Of a stretch of DNA of 64,000 nt, positions 34,083-41,744 are shown in pieces. The notes under the pieces were generated by a model. That model saw only the letters and a list, made by a program, of their open reading frames with translations, made no database searches and was not told the DNA's origin. The position numbers and the translations under genes were made by a program. Location of the stretch: assembly GCF_001269655.1 (NCBI RefSeq), contig NZ_LHVE01000018.1, positions 1 to 64,000 of the forward strand, in the 5' to 3' direction. Position 1 is the stretch's first letter. Each line of letters opens with the position of its first letter. The DNA is from Pseudomonas thivervalensis (GTDB lineage: Bacteria > Pseudomonadota > Gammaproteobacteria > Pseudomonadales > Pseudomonadaceae).

Positions 34083-35330
34083 GTGACACAGACAGCCGTG
34101 ACACAGACCGCTCAAGATTTTACAAAGACGCGACGCGCTTCCCTGATCGCCGCAATTTTCATGATGGCGACGTCCGCCATCGGCCCTGGCTTCATCACCC
34201 AGACCGCCACGTTCACGGCCAAGATGGGTGCGGCATTTGCGTTCGGTATCCTGGCCTCGATTCTGATCGACTTCGTGGTTCAACTTAACGTCTGGCGTAT
34301 CGTCACCCTGACCCGAATGCGTGCCGCAGACGTGGCCAACAAAGCAATTCCAGGCAGTGGCTATCTGCTGGCGGTTCTGGTGATCTTCGGCGGGCTGGTG
34401 TTCAACGTCGGCAACATCGCCGGTGCCGGGCTGGGCCTGAACGCGCTGATGGGGCTTGACGCAAAATGGGGCGGCGGTCTCAGCGCCCTGCTGGCCATCG
34501 GCATCTTCCTCTCCCACCGCGCCGGATTGGCCGTCGACCGGCTGATCGTCGTGCTGGGCCTGGTGATGATTGCCCTGACGCTGTTCGTGGCCTTTGCCTC
34601 TAACCCGCCACTGGGTGAAGCCCTCTACCAGACCGTACTTCCGGACCAGACCAATTTCGCCACCATTACGACCATTGTCGGCGGCACGGTCGGCGGTTAC
34701 ATCACCTATGCGGGGGCTCACAAACTGCTGGATCGCGGGACTACCGGGGTAGAAAATCTCCAGGCAGTGACCAAGGCAGCCCTGGGCGGCATCCTGGTCA
34801 CCGGCCTCATGCGCTACATCCTGTTTCTCGCCATCCTCGGCGTTGTTGCCAGCGGCGTAGTCATCGACACCTCGGGCCAGGGCGCCAATCCGGCCGCACA
34901 AGCCTTCCAGGCGGCAGCCGGGCAGTTCGGCCTGCGCGTCTTCGGTCTCATCCTCTGGGCCGCCAGTATCACCAGCGTGATCGGCGCCGCTTACACCTCC
35001 ATTTCTTTTATCACCGTGTTCAAGCCGGACATCACTGAGCAGGCTCGCAACCGCGCCACCACCGTATTCATCACCCTGTCGCTGCTGATCTTTGTCCTGA
35101 TGGGGACTGCTCCTGCCGCACTGCTGCTCTTCGCGGGCGGTTTCAACGGCCTGATACTGCCAATCGGCCTGAGCATCTTTATCTACGTCGGCTGGCGCCG
35201 GTCCGACCTCATGGGCGGTTACCATTACCCACGCTGGCTGCTGGTACTGGGCGCCCTGACCTGCCTGCTGACCTGGTACATGGCAATCAAATCCGTCGGG
35301 CCGATCTTCGCCTTCCTCAACGTCGCCTGA
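34083..35330 (+). CDS. NRAMP-fold permease without a metal site (YcsG-like), probable 5-oxoproline transporter
   Basis: 415 residues, about 11 membrane helices. NRAMP-like order is clear from TSAIGPGFITQTATFTAKMG in helix 1 and GGYITYAGAHKLLDRG in helix 6. True NRAMP metal carriers have DPGN in helix 1 and a Met-Pro-His in helix 6; here the positions read GPGF and GAH, so the metal-binding Asp, Asn and Met are absent. The family member beside pxpA in Bacillus (ycsG) is alike. Transport of an organic solute is inferred. The GTG at 34083, with GGA 9 bp upstream, is the start because the promoter lies just before it. Confidence 0.82.
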   Translation: MTQTAVTQTAQDFTKTRRASLIAAIFMMATSAIGPGFITQTATFTAKMGAAFAFGILASILIDFVVQLNVWRIVTLTRMRAADVANKAIPGSGYLLAVLVIFGGLVFNVGNIAGAGLGLNALMGLDAKWGGGLSALLAIGIFLSHRAGLAVDRLIVVLGLVMIALTLFVAFASNPPLGEALYQTVLPDQTNFATITTIVGGTVGGYITYAGAHKLLDRGTTGVENLQAVTKAALGGILVTGLMRYILFLAILGVVASGVVIDTSGQGANPAAQAFQAAAGQFGLRVFGLILWAASITSVIGAAYTSISFITVFKPDITEQARNRATTVFITLSLLIFVLMGTAPAALLLFAGGFNGLILPIGLSIFIYVGWRRSDLMGGYHYPRWLLVLGALTCLLTWYMAIKSVGPIFAFLNVA

Positions 35331-35358
35331 GCCCGACAACGAACAAGGAGTCACGTCA

Positions 35359-36129
35359 ATGCCAACCATAGATATCAACAGCGACCTGGGTGAAAGCTTT
35401 GGCGCTTGGCACATGGGCGACGATGCCGCGATGCTCGATGTCGTGACCAGCGCCAATGTCGCCTGCGGTTTTCACGCCGGAGACCCTGCCGGCATCCTGC
35501 GGACACTGAAAGCGGCGGCGGCAAAAAATGTCACCATTGGTGCCCATGTCGCTTACCCGGACAAAGTGGGCTTTGGCCGACGAAACATGGACGTGGCCAG
35601 CGATGAACTGACTGCCGATGTGATCTACCAGATCGGCGCGCTGCAAGGCCTGGCCAAGGCCGCTGGCACCTGCGTGCGCTATGTGAAGCCCCATGGCGCC
35701 TTGTACAACACCATTGCTCACGATCGCCGCCAGGCGCTGGCCGTGATCGAAGCCATCCGCACGATCGACTCCAACCTCATATTGGTTGCCCTGGCAGGTT
35801 CAAGCCTGATTGAACTGGCCCGTAACGAGGGGTTGCAGTGTATCGCCGAAGCGTTCGCTGACCGTGCCTATACGCCACAGGGCACCCTCGTCTCTCGCCG
35901 CGAACCAGGCGCCGTGCTGCACGATCCCAAGCTCGTCGCCCAACGTATGCTTCGCCTCGTTGAAGACGGCACCATCGAAGCGATCGATGGCAGCCTGACC
36001 AGAATCCAGGCCGACTCGATCTGTGTCCATGGCGACAGCCCGGCAGCGGTGGAAATGGCCCGCGAGCTGCGCCGCGTACTGGAACAGGCCAACATGTCCT
36101 TGCTGCCCTTTGCCGGAGGACGCCCATGA
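35359..36129 (+). CDS. pxpA: 5-oxoprolinase subunit A (LamB/YcsF family)
   Basis: 256 residues. IDINSDLGESFGAWHMGDDAAML, NVACGFHAGDP, VKPHGALYN and AEAFADRAYTPQGTLVSR are the LamB/YcsF signature blocks. With PxpB and PxpC it makes the ATP-dependent 5-oxoprolinase that opens pyroglutamate to glutamate. AAGGAG lies ahead of the ATG. It overlaps the next gene by 4 bp. Confidence 0.95.
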   Translation: MPTIDINSDLGESFGAWHMGDDAAMLDVVTSANVACGFHAGDPAGILRTLKAAAAKNVTIGAHVAYPDKVGFGRRNMDVASDELTADVIYQIGALQGLAKAAGTCVRYVKPHGALYNTIAHDRRQALAVIEAIRTIDSNLILVALAGSSLIELARNEGLQCIAEAFADRAYTPQGTLVSRREPGAVLHDPKLVAQRMLRLVEDGTIEAIDGSLTRIQADSICVHGDSPAAVEMARELRRVLEQANMSLLPFAGGRP

Positions 36130-36932
36130 ACGCTCTTGATCTCGCCCGCCAGGCGGCCATCGCCGCTGCCCGCCAAGCGCGCACCGCCTACCGTGGCGGC
36201 CTGGTCACCCCCACGGCAGGTATCGCGCCGGGCATGACCCAGGCCAACCTGATCGCCTTGCCGCGCGCCTGGGCATACGATTTTCTACTGTATGCCCAGC
36301 GCAATCCAAAAGCCTGCCCGATCCTTGACGTCAGCGACGCCGGCAGCCCAGGTACGCTGCTGGCTGAAGGGGCCGACCTGCGCACCGATATCCCCCTGTA
36401 CCGCATCTGGCGTGATGGGAAGCTGGTGGAGGAAGTCAGCGACGCCACTCAGGCCTGGGCCGAACACGACGACATGGTGGCCTTCTTGATCGGCTGCAGC
36501 TTTACCTTTGAAACGGCCCTGCAAGAGGCCGGCATCGAAGTGCGGCATATCACTGATGGTTGCAACGTACCGATGTACCGGACCAACCGTGCCTGCCGTC
36601 CGGCGGGACGTCTGCAGGGTGAAATGGTGGTATCGATGCGACCGATTCCAGCCGATCGCGTGGCCGAGGCGAGCGGTATCTCCGGGCGCTATCCCTCAGT
36701 CCATGGCGCTCCGGTGCACATCGGCGAACCGGCGCTGCTCGGGATCCAGGACCTGAGTCGACCCGACTTCGGCGACGCCGTACGCATCGAACCCGGTGAG
36801 ATCCCGGTGTTCTGGGCCTGCGGTGTAACGCCCCAGGCGGCGGTCGTGGCCTCGGGCGTGCCCTTCGCCATTACCCATGCGCCCGGCCATATGTTCATCA
36901 CCGATGTGCCTGACAGCACCTATCACGTCTAG
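36126..36932 (+). CDS. YcsI-family putative hydro-lyase / D-glutamate cyclase-like protein (DUF1445)
   Basis: 268 residues. Signature stretches are TAGIAPGMTQANLIALPRAWAYDFLLY, DDMVAFLIGCSFTFETAL and VPMYRTNRAC, ending in ITHAPGHMFITDV. The family (DUF1445, Bacillus YcsI) shares a domain with the mammalian D-glutamate cyclase that makes 5-oxo-D-proline from D-glutamate, so this enzyme may supply or consume 5-oxoproline. It begins inside the last codons of pxpA (ATGA) and is followed 9 bp later by the fused PxpB-PxpC gene, showing tight coupling. Confidence 0.88.
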   Translation: MNALDLARQAAIAAARQARTAYRGGLVTPTAGIAPGMTQANLIALPRAWAYDFLLYAQRNPKACPILDVSDAGSPGTLLAEGADLRTDIPLYRIWRDGKLVEEVSDATQAWAEHDDMVAFLIGCSFTFETALQEAGIEVRHITDGCNVPMYRTNRACRPAGRLQGEMVVSMRPIPADRVAEASGISGRYPSVHGAPVHIGEPALLGIQDLSRPDFGDAVRIEPGEIPVFWACGVTPQAAVVASGVPFAITHAPGHMFITDVPDSTYHV

Positions 36933-36941
36933 GAGTTTCCT

Positions 36942-38558
36942 GTGCGTTTTCTACCCGTCAACCTGGACGCCCTGCTCGTCGAATTGAAAGATCTGGACGA
37001 GACCCTGGCGTTGTTCGACGCCCTGATGGCCGAACCTATTGCTGGCGTGGAGGAGATCATTCCTGCCGCACGAACGCTGCTGATCCAATTTCGCCCCAGC
37101 GCCATTGCCCAGCAGGCGCTCGTCAATCGTATCGCTGGCCAGGACCTGAGCCAGCGCCGCGAGATCGAGCATCGCCGGGTGGAAATTCCCGTCCATTACA
37201 ATGGTGAAGACCTTGACGAGGTCGCCACACTGCTGGGGATCAGCCGCGCCGAAGTGGTCCAACGCCACACTGCCCATGACTACAGCGTGGCCTTCTGCGG
37301 ATTTGCGCCGGGCTTCGCCTACCTCACTGGCGGTGCCGGTTTCCAGGTGCCTCGCCGACAAACTCCACGCACCCGCATACCCGCAGGTGCGGTTGCCCTG
37401 GCGGGGGAATTCAGCGGTGTTTATCCACAAGCCAGCCCCGGTGGGTGGCAGATCATCGGCGTCACGCCTTTGCAGATGTGGGACCTGAACCGCGCTGAAT
37501 CGGCCTTGCTGCGTCCAGGCTATAAAGTGCGGTTCACCGATGCAGGCCCGCTCCCGGCGGGAGGCCTGCCCGCCCCCACGGTACCGGCAAGCGCCGCCGC
37601 GCCCAGCGGCGCCTATCTGGAAATCATCACCCCCGGTTTGCACAGCGTACTGCAGGATATGGGCCGTCCCGGCCAGACCGGCCAAGGCGTATCCTGTTCC
37701 GGCGCGCTGGACCAGGGCGCGCTGCGGGCAGCCAACCGCGCGGTCGGCAACCGCTCGGACATGGCCTGTGTGGAATCGGTACTCGGCGGCCTGAGCTTCG
37801 TTTGCCATGGCCGTGCCGTGATCGCTGTCACTGGTGCGAAAACCCCAGTCACAATCACCAACGCCAGTGGCCTGCAATGGCAGGCAAGTCACTACCAGCC
37901 CATCGAGCTGGACGCGGGTGACCGCGTCAGCCTGGGTTCCCCCCTCGCGGGGCTGCGCAGCTACCTGGCGATTCGCGGCGGCTTTGATATCGCTCCGGTA
38001 TTAGGCAGCCTGTCCACAGACACCCTGGCCCAGGTCGGCCCCCCGGCGCTCGCCGTCGGCGACCTATTGGGTTTTACAACACTGACAACGGGGACCAGCG
38101 TATCGCTGAACGAAGCCCCGGCCTTTGAATTGCCTACTACTGCCAACGTCATCACCCTTGACGTGGTCATGGGGCCGCGTACCGACTGGTTTACCGAAGA
38201 CGCTATCCAGCGTCTGAGCAGCCAGCTCTGGCGCGTCACCCCACAGTCCAACCGCGTCGGTATTCGTCTGGCCGGTGAAATGCCGCTTGCGCGCAGCAAC
38301 CACCATGAGTTGCCCAGCGAAGGCACCTGCGTCGGCGCCATTCAGGTTCCGGCCAGTGGCCAACCGGTTCTGTTTCTCGCCGATCACCCGTTGACCGGTG
38401 GCTATCCGGTGATCGGCGCAGTTGCCCACTACCATCTCGACCTGGCTGGCCAGATCCCTATCAATGCGCAGATTCGCTTCAACCCTGTGGACGGCTTCAA
38501 AGAGATTCAACCCGTTACGCAAGCTTCTTCAACTGCCGATGTGAAAAAACTTCCATGA
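36942..38558 (+). CDS. Fused 5-oxoprolinase subunits B and C (KipI-KipA; urea-carboxylase CT-like)
   Basis: 538 residues. Residues 1 to about 205 are KipI/PxpB (AFCGFAPGFAYLTGG), a proline/alanine-rich linker lies at 205-222, and 223 to 538 are KipA/PxpC (YLEIITPGLHSVLQDMGRPGQTGQGVSCSG). In most bacteria these are separate proteins. The two domains have the same fold as the carboxyltransferase domain of urea carboxylase. GTG start at 36942 follows AGGAG. The biotin carboxylase gene overlaps its end by 4 bp. Confidence 0.93.
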   Translation: MRFLPVNLDALLVELKDLDETLALFDALMAEPIAGVEEIIPAARTLLIQFRPSAIAQQALVNRIAGQDLSQRREIEHRRVEIPVHYNGEDLDEVATLLGISRAEVVQRHTAHDYSVAFCGFAPGFAYLTGGAGFQVPRRQTPRTRIPAGAVALAGEFSGVYPQASPGGWQIIGVTPLQMWDLNRAESALLRPGYKVRFTDAGPLPAGGLPAPTVPASAAAPSGAYLEIITPGLHSVLQDMGRPGQTGQGVSCSGALDQGALRAANRAVGNRSDMACVESVLGGLSFVCHGRAVIAVTGAKTPVTITNASGLQWQASHYQPIELDAGDRVSLGSPLAGLRSYLAIRGGFDIAPVLGSLSTDTLAQVGPPALAVGDLLGFTTLTTGTSVSLNEAPAFELPTTANVITLDVVMGPRTDWFTEDAIQRLSSQLWRVTPQSNRVGIRLAGEMPLARSNHHELPSEGTCVGAIQVPASGQPVLFLADHPLTGGYPVIGAVAHYHLDLAGQIPINAQIRFNPVDGFKEIQPVTQASSTADVKKLP

Positions 38559-40294
38559 AAAAATTACTGATTGCCAACCGTGGTGAAATTGCCGTCCGCA
38601 TCGCCCGCGCCTGCCGCGACTACGGCGTGCAGTCTGTCGCGGTCTATGCCGACGCGGACATCGACGCCCTGCACGTGCGCCAGGCCGACGAAGCCTACTC
38701 ACTCAATGGCCAGCGCCCGGCCGAGACCTACCTGGATATCGGCAAACTGCTCGCCGTCGCCAAACGCAGCGGCGCCGATGCCGTGCACCCCGGCTATGGT
38801 TTTCTGTCTGAACGGGCCGACTTCGCCCGGGCGGTGATCGACGCAGGGCTAATCTGGATCGGTCCCAACCCGCAGACCATCGACGTGCTCGGCGACAAAG
38901 TCGAGGCGCGAAAAATTGCCCAACTGGTCGGGGCGCCTCTGGTAGCCGGTACGCCTGGTCCGGTCGAAAGCGCCGCCGAAGTATTGGCCTTTGCCGAACA
39001 GCACGGACTGCCGATTGCCATCAAGGCTGCCTTTGGCGGCGGTGGACGCGGCATGAAAGTCGCCTGGCGCATGGATGAAGTGGCTGAATTGTTCGCCTCC
39101 GCCGTGCGCGAAGCGCAAGCGGCCTTTGGTCGTGGCGAATGCTACGTCGAACAGTTCCTCGACCGTCCTCGGCACATCGAAGCGCAGATCCTCGCCGACA
39201 AACACGGCAAGGTCGTCGTCGTCGGCACGCGTGACTGCTCCTTGCAGCGGCGCAATCAGAAGCTGGTGGAGGAAGCGCCAGCGCCCTTCATCAGCGACGA
39301 ACAGCGCCAGCGTATTCATCAATCCGCTCAGGATATCTGCGCCAAAGCCGGCTACGTCGGTGCCGGCACGGTGGAGTTCCTGCTCAGCCAGGATGGCACC
39401 CTGTCGTTCCTCGAGGTCAATACCCGCTTGCAGGTCGAGCACCCGGTGACCGAAGAGACCACTGGGGTGGATCTGGTGATCGAACAACTGCGGATCGCCG
39501 ACGGTTTCCCGTTGTCCTTCAGTGAGACGCCGCCCCCGCGTGGCCACAGCTTCGAATTTCGCATCAACGCGGAAGACCCAGGCAAGGGCTTCCTGCCCAC
39601 CCCCGGTCAGATCACCGATTTCCTGCCGCCATCTGGCCCGGGCGTTCGCCTGGACAGCGGCGTGATAAGCGGCTCGCGAGTGCCCAGCACCTTCGACTCG
39701 ATGATGGCCAAACTGATCGTCACCGGTGCCACCCGCGAACAGGCCATCGTCCGCGCCCGGCGCGCCTTGGCTGAATTCAACATTGAAGGCATTGCCTCGG
39801 TGCTGCCGTTCCACCGGGCCGTGATGGACCATGACGACTTCACCGGTGCCGATAAATTCGCCGTGCACACGCGCTGGATCGAGACCGATTTCGCCGAACA
39901 GATCACGCTCGCCCCACGTACCACCGTATCCGCCGACCCTGGCATCCTGCGCACGTTTGTCGAGATCGACGGCAAGCGCCATGAACTGGGTCTTCCGGCT
40001 GCGCTGCTGCGAGGCGTCAGCTTGAACGCAGCGGGTAGCGCCAGCGAAAGCACGGCCCCATCCGAGGCCACTGATCCGCAGGCGGTACTGACGCCCGTGG
40101 CGGGCAATCTGCATACCTGGGTCGTCAAAGACGGCGAGTCGGTGAGCGCTGGTCAAGTGATCGCGGTGGTAGAAGCCATGAAAATGGAAACCTCGGTCCT
40201 CGCACCGTGTGAAGGCCAGGTGCAGATCGTCAAACAGGCAGGCGACTACTTTGAAGCCGGCTCCGTCATTGGCCGCATCAAAACAGCTAACTGA
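38555..40294 (+). CDS. Biotin carboxylase with C-terminal biotin carrier domain, 5-oxoproline cluster
   Basis: 579 residues. Biotin carboxylase domain (MKKLLIANRGEIAVRIARACRDYG, glycine loop AFGGGGRGMKV, C-terminal AccC-like part to about 450) is followed by a spacer and a biotinyl domain with the lysine K543 in VEAMKMETSVLAP. This is neither acetyl-CoA carboxylase as such (the usual accC and accB are separate genes) nor pyruvate carboxylase, because there is no carboxyltransferase domain. The KipI-KipA protein next door could provide it. Start overlaps the PxpBC stop. Confidence 0.92.
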   Translation: MKKLLIANRGEIAVRIARACRDYGVQSVAVYADADIDALHVRQADEAYSLNGQRPAETYLDIGKLLAVAKRSGADAVHPGYGFLSERADFARAVIDAGLIWIGPNPQTIDVLGDKVEARKIAQLVGAPLVAGTPGPVESAAEVLAFAEQHGLPIAIKAAFGGGGRGMKVAWRMDEVAELFASAVREAQAAFGRGECYVEQFLDRPRHIEAQILADKHGKVVVVGTRDCSLQRRNQKLVEEAPAPFISDEQRQRIHQSAQDICAKAGYVGAGTVEFLLSQDGTLSFLEVNTRLQVEHPVTEETTGVDLVIEQLRIADGFPLSFSETPPPRGHSFEFRINAEDPGKGFLPTPGQITDFLPPSGPGVRLDSGVISGSRVPSTFDSMMAKLIVTGATREQAIVRARRALAEFNIEGIASVLPFHRAVMDHDDFTGADKFAVHTRWIETDFAEQITLAPRTTVSADPGILRTFVEIDGKRHELGLPAALLRGVSLNAAGSASESTAPSEATDPQAVLTPVAGNLHTWVVKDGESVSAGQVIAVVEAMKMETSVLAPCEGQVQIVKQAGDYFEAGSVIGRIKTAN

Positions 40295-40326
40295 TTTAAA
40301 ACTTTTCTTTTCGCAGTCAGTACGCG

Positions 40327-40348
40327 CAACGGGGTAATAACCCGGTTG
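40327..40348. other. Hairpin in the gap before the porin gene
   Basis: CAAC-GGGG and CCCG-GTTG face each other around TAATAA with one mismatch. It has no T-run. It may trim or attenuate the transcript so that the porin gene is expressed separately from the enzymes. Confidence 0.35.
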
Positions 40349-40446
40349 CCGCGTGCTGCCCGCAGAAAACTGTAGATATAACTTTGCAATCAAAATAACG
40401 ATAAAACCCAACAAATAAATCTGCCGTTATCTGGAGCATAAAGAGC

Positions 40447-41688
40447 ATGTCGATCAATAAGACTTTCGCTATTGCGGGTACTTGCGCGTTGATTTTCCCA
40501 TTCACAGCATCTGCAGATTTTATTGCCGACAGTAAGGCAAGTATTGAACTGCGTAATTTCTACTTCAGTCGTGACTTTCGCAACGGCCCTCCCACGGCCC
40601 AGCGAGACGCGGCACAAGAATGGGCCCAGGGAGCCATGTTGCGGTTCGAGTCAGGTTATACCGCCGGCACCGTGGGCCTGGGCATCGACGCCGTTGGCAT
40701 GCTTGGTCTCAAGCTTGACGGCGGTGATGGTTCCGGTGGCACGGGTCTGTTGCCGGCTGACCTTAGTTCGAAAAACGGCCGCGGCTCACAGGACGAATAT
40801 TCCAAACTTGAGCTGACGGCGAAGGCGAAAGTGTCGGAAACGGTTCTAAAGGTTGGCTCACTGGCCTTCCGTACGCCCGTGGTATCGAGCAATGACACAC
40901 GCCTGCTGCCCTCCACTTTCGAAGGCGCGTTACTGTCTTCCAAAGACATTGATCAGTTGGTCCTGCAAGGTGGCAAGCTGGAGCAAATCAAGTTCAACAG
41001 TTCCTCGGACTATCAGGACTTCACGGGTAACCGCATCGGCGGTGTCAGTGATGATTTTCACTTTGCCGGCGGCACCTACAGTTTCAACAAAGCCCTTAGC
41101 ACCAGCCTGTTCTACGGCAATCTGGAAAATGTCTACCGGCAGTTCTTTGGCGGCGTTGTCTATGAAATTCCCCTTGCCGCGCAACAGTCGCTGAAGTTCG
41201 ATCTACGTTATTCGAAAAGTACCGATGACGGTAACTTCCGCCCGCTCGATAACCGGGCAGCGAACGGACTGGTCTCCTACACCTTGGGCGCCAACGTGTT
41301 CACGGCCGCCTATCAACACATGAGCGGTGACGATCCCTTCCCATACATTGCCAATAGCGACCCGTACCTGGTCAACTTCGTCCAGATCAATGACTTTGCC
41401 AACACCCAGGAGCGCTCCTGGCAGCTGCGTTATGACTACAACTTCGCGGCACTGGGCATTCCCGGGCTGACGTTCATGAGTCGTTATGTCCAGGGTGACA
41501 ACGCGTTGGTCGGGGGCAGTAACACGGGCAAAGAGTGGGAGCGCGATACGGATATCGGTTACGTGATCCAAAGCGGTTCGCTAAAAAACCTCGGGGTCAA
41601 ACTCAGAAACGCTACGGTTCGTTCGAACTTCGGCAATGACCTGGACGAAACCCGTCTAATCGTAAGTTACACATTGGCACTTTGGTAA
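40447..41688 (+). CDS. OprD-family outer-membrane porin
   Basis: 413 residues. Signal peptide (INKTFAIAGTCALIFPFTASA), then FIADSKASIELRNFYFSRDFRN, which is the OprD-family opening, and repeated beta-strand patterns ending in YTLALW with the terminal aromatic residue of outer-membrane barrels. The OprD group admits amino acids and small carboxylates. Lying at the end of the 5-oxoproline genes, it may be the entry route for pyroglutamate; this is inferred from place only. GGAG lies 10 bp before the ATG. Confidence 0.9.
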   Translation: MSINKTFAIAGTCALIFPFTASADFIADSKASIELRNFYFSRDFRNGPPTAQRDAAQEWAQGAMLRFESGYTAGTVGLGIDAVGMLGLKLDGGDGSGGTGLLPADLSSKNGRGSQDEYSKLELTAKAKVSETVLKVGSLAFRTPVVSSNDTRLLPSTFEGALLSSKDIDQLVLQGGKLEQIKFNSSSDYQDFTGNRIGGVSDDFHFAGGTYSFNKALSTSLFYGNLENVYRQFFGGVVYEIPLAAQQSLKFDLRYSKSTDDGNFRPLDNRAANGLVSYTLGANVFTAAYQHMSGDDPFPYIANSDPYLVNFVQINDFANTQERSWQLRYDYNFAALGIPGLTFMSRYVQGDNALVGGSNTGKEWERDTDIGYVIQSGSLKNLGVKLRNATVRSNFGNDLDETRLIVSYTLALW

Positions 41689-41744
41689 TCCGCTGACGGC
41701 GACCTTTGTCCCTGCGCAACCGATCCTTATTCAGAGAAAGTGCA

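Noticed and set aside
34041..34083. TTG start for the permease, adding 14 residues
   Set aside because: The TTG is part of the -12 element of the sigma-54 promoter and lies before the expected start of transcription.
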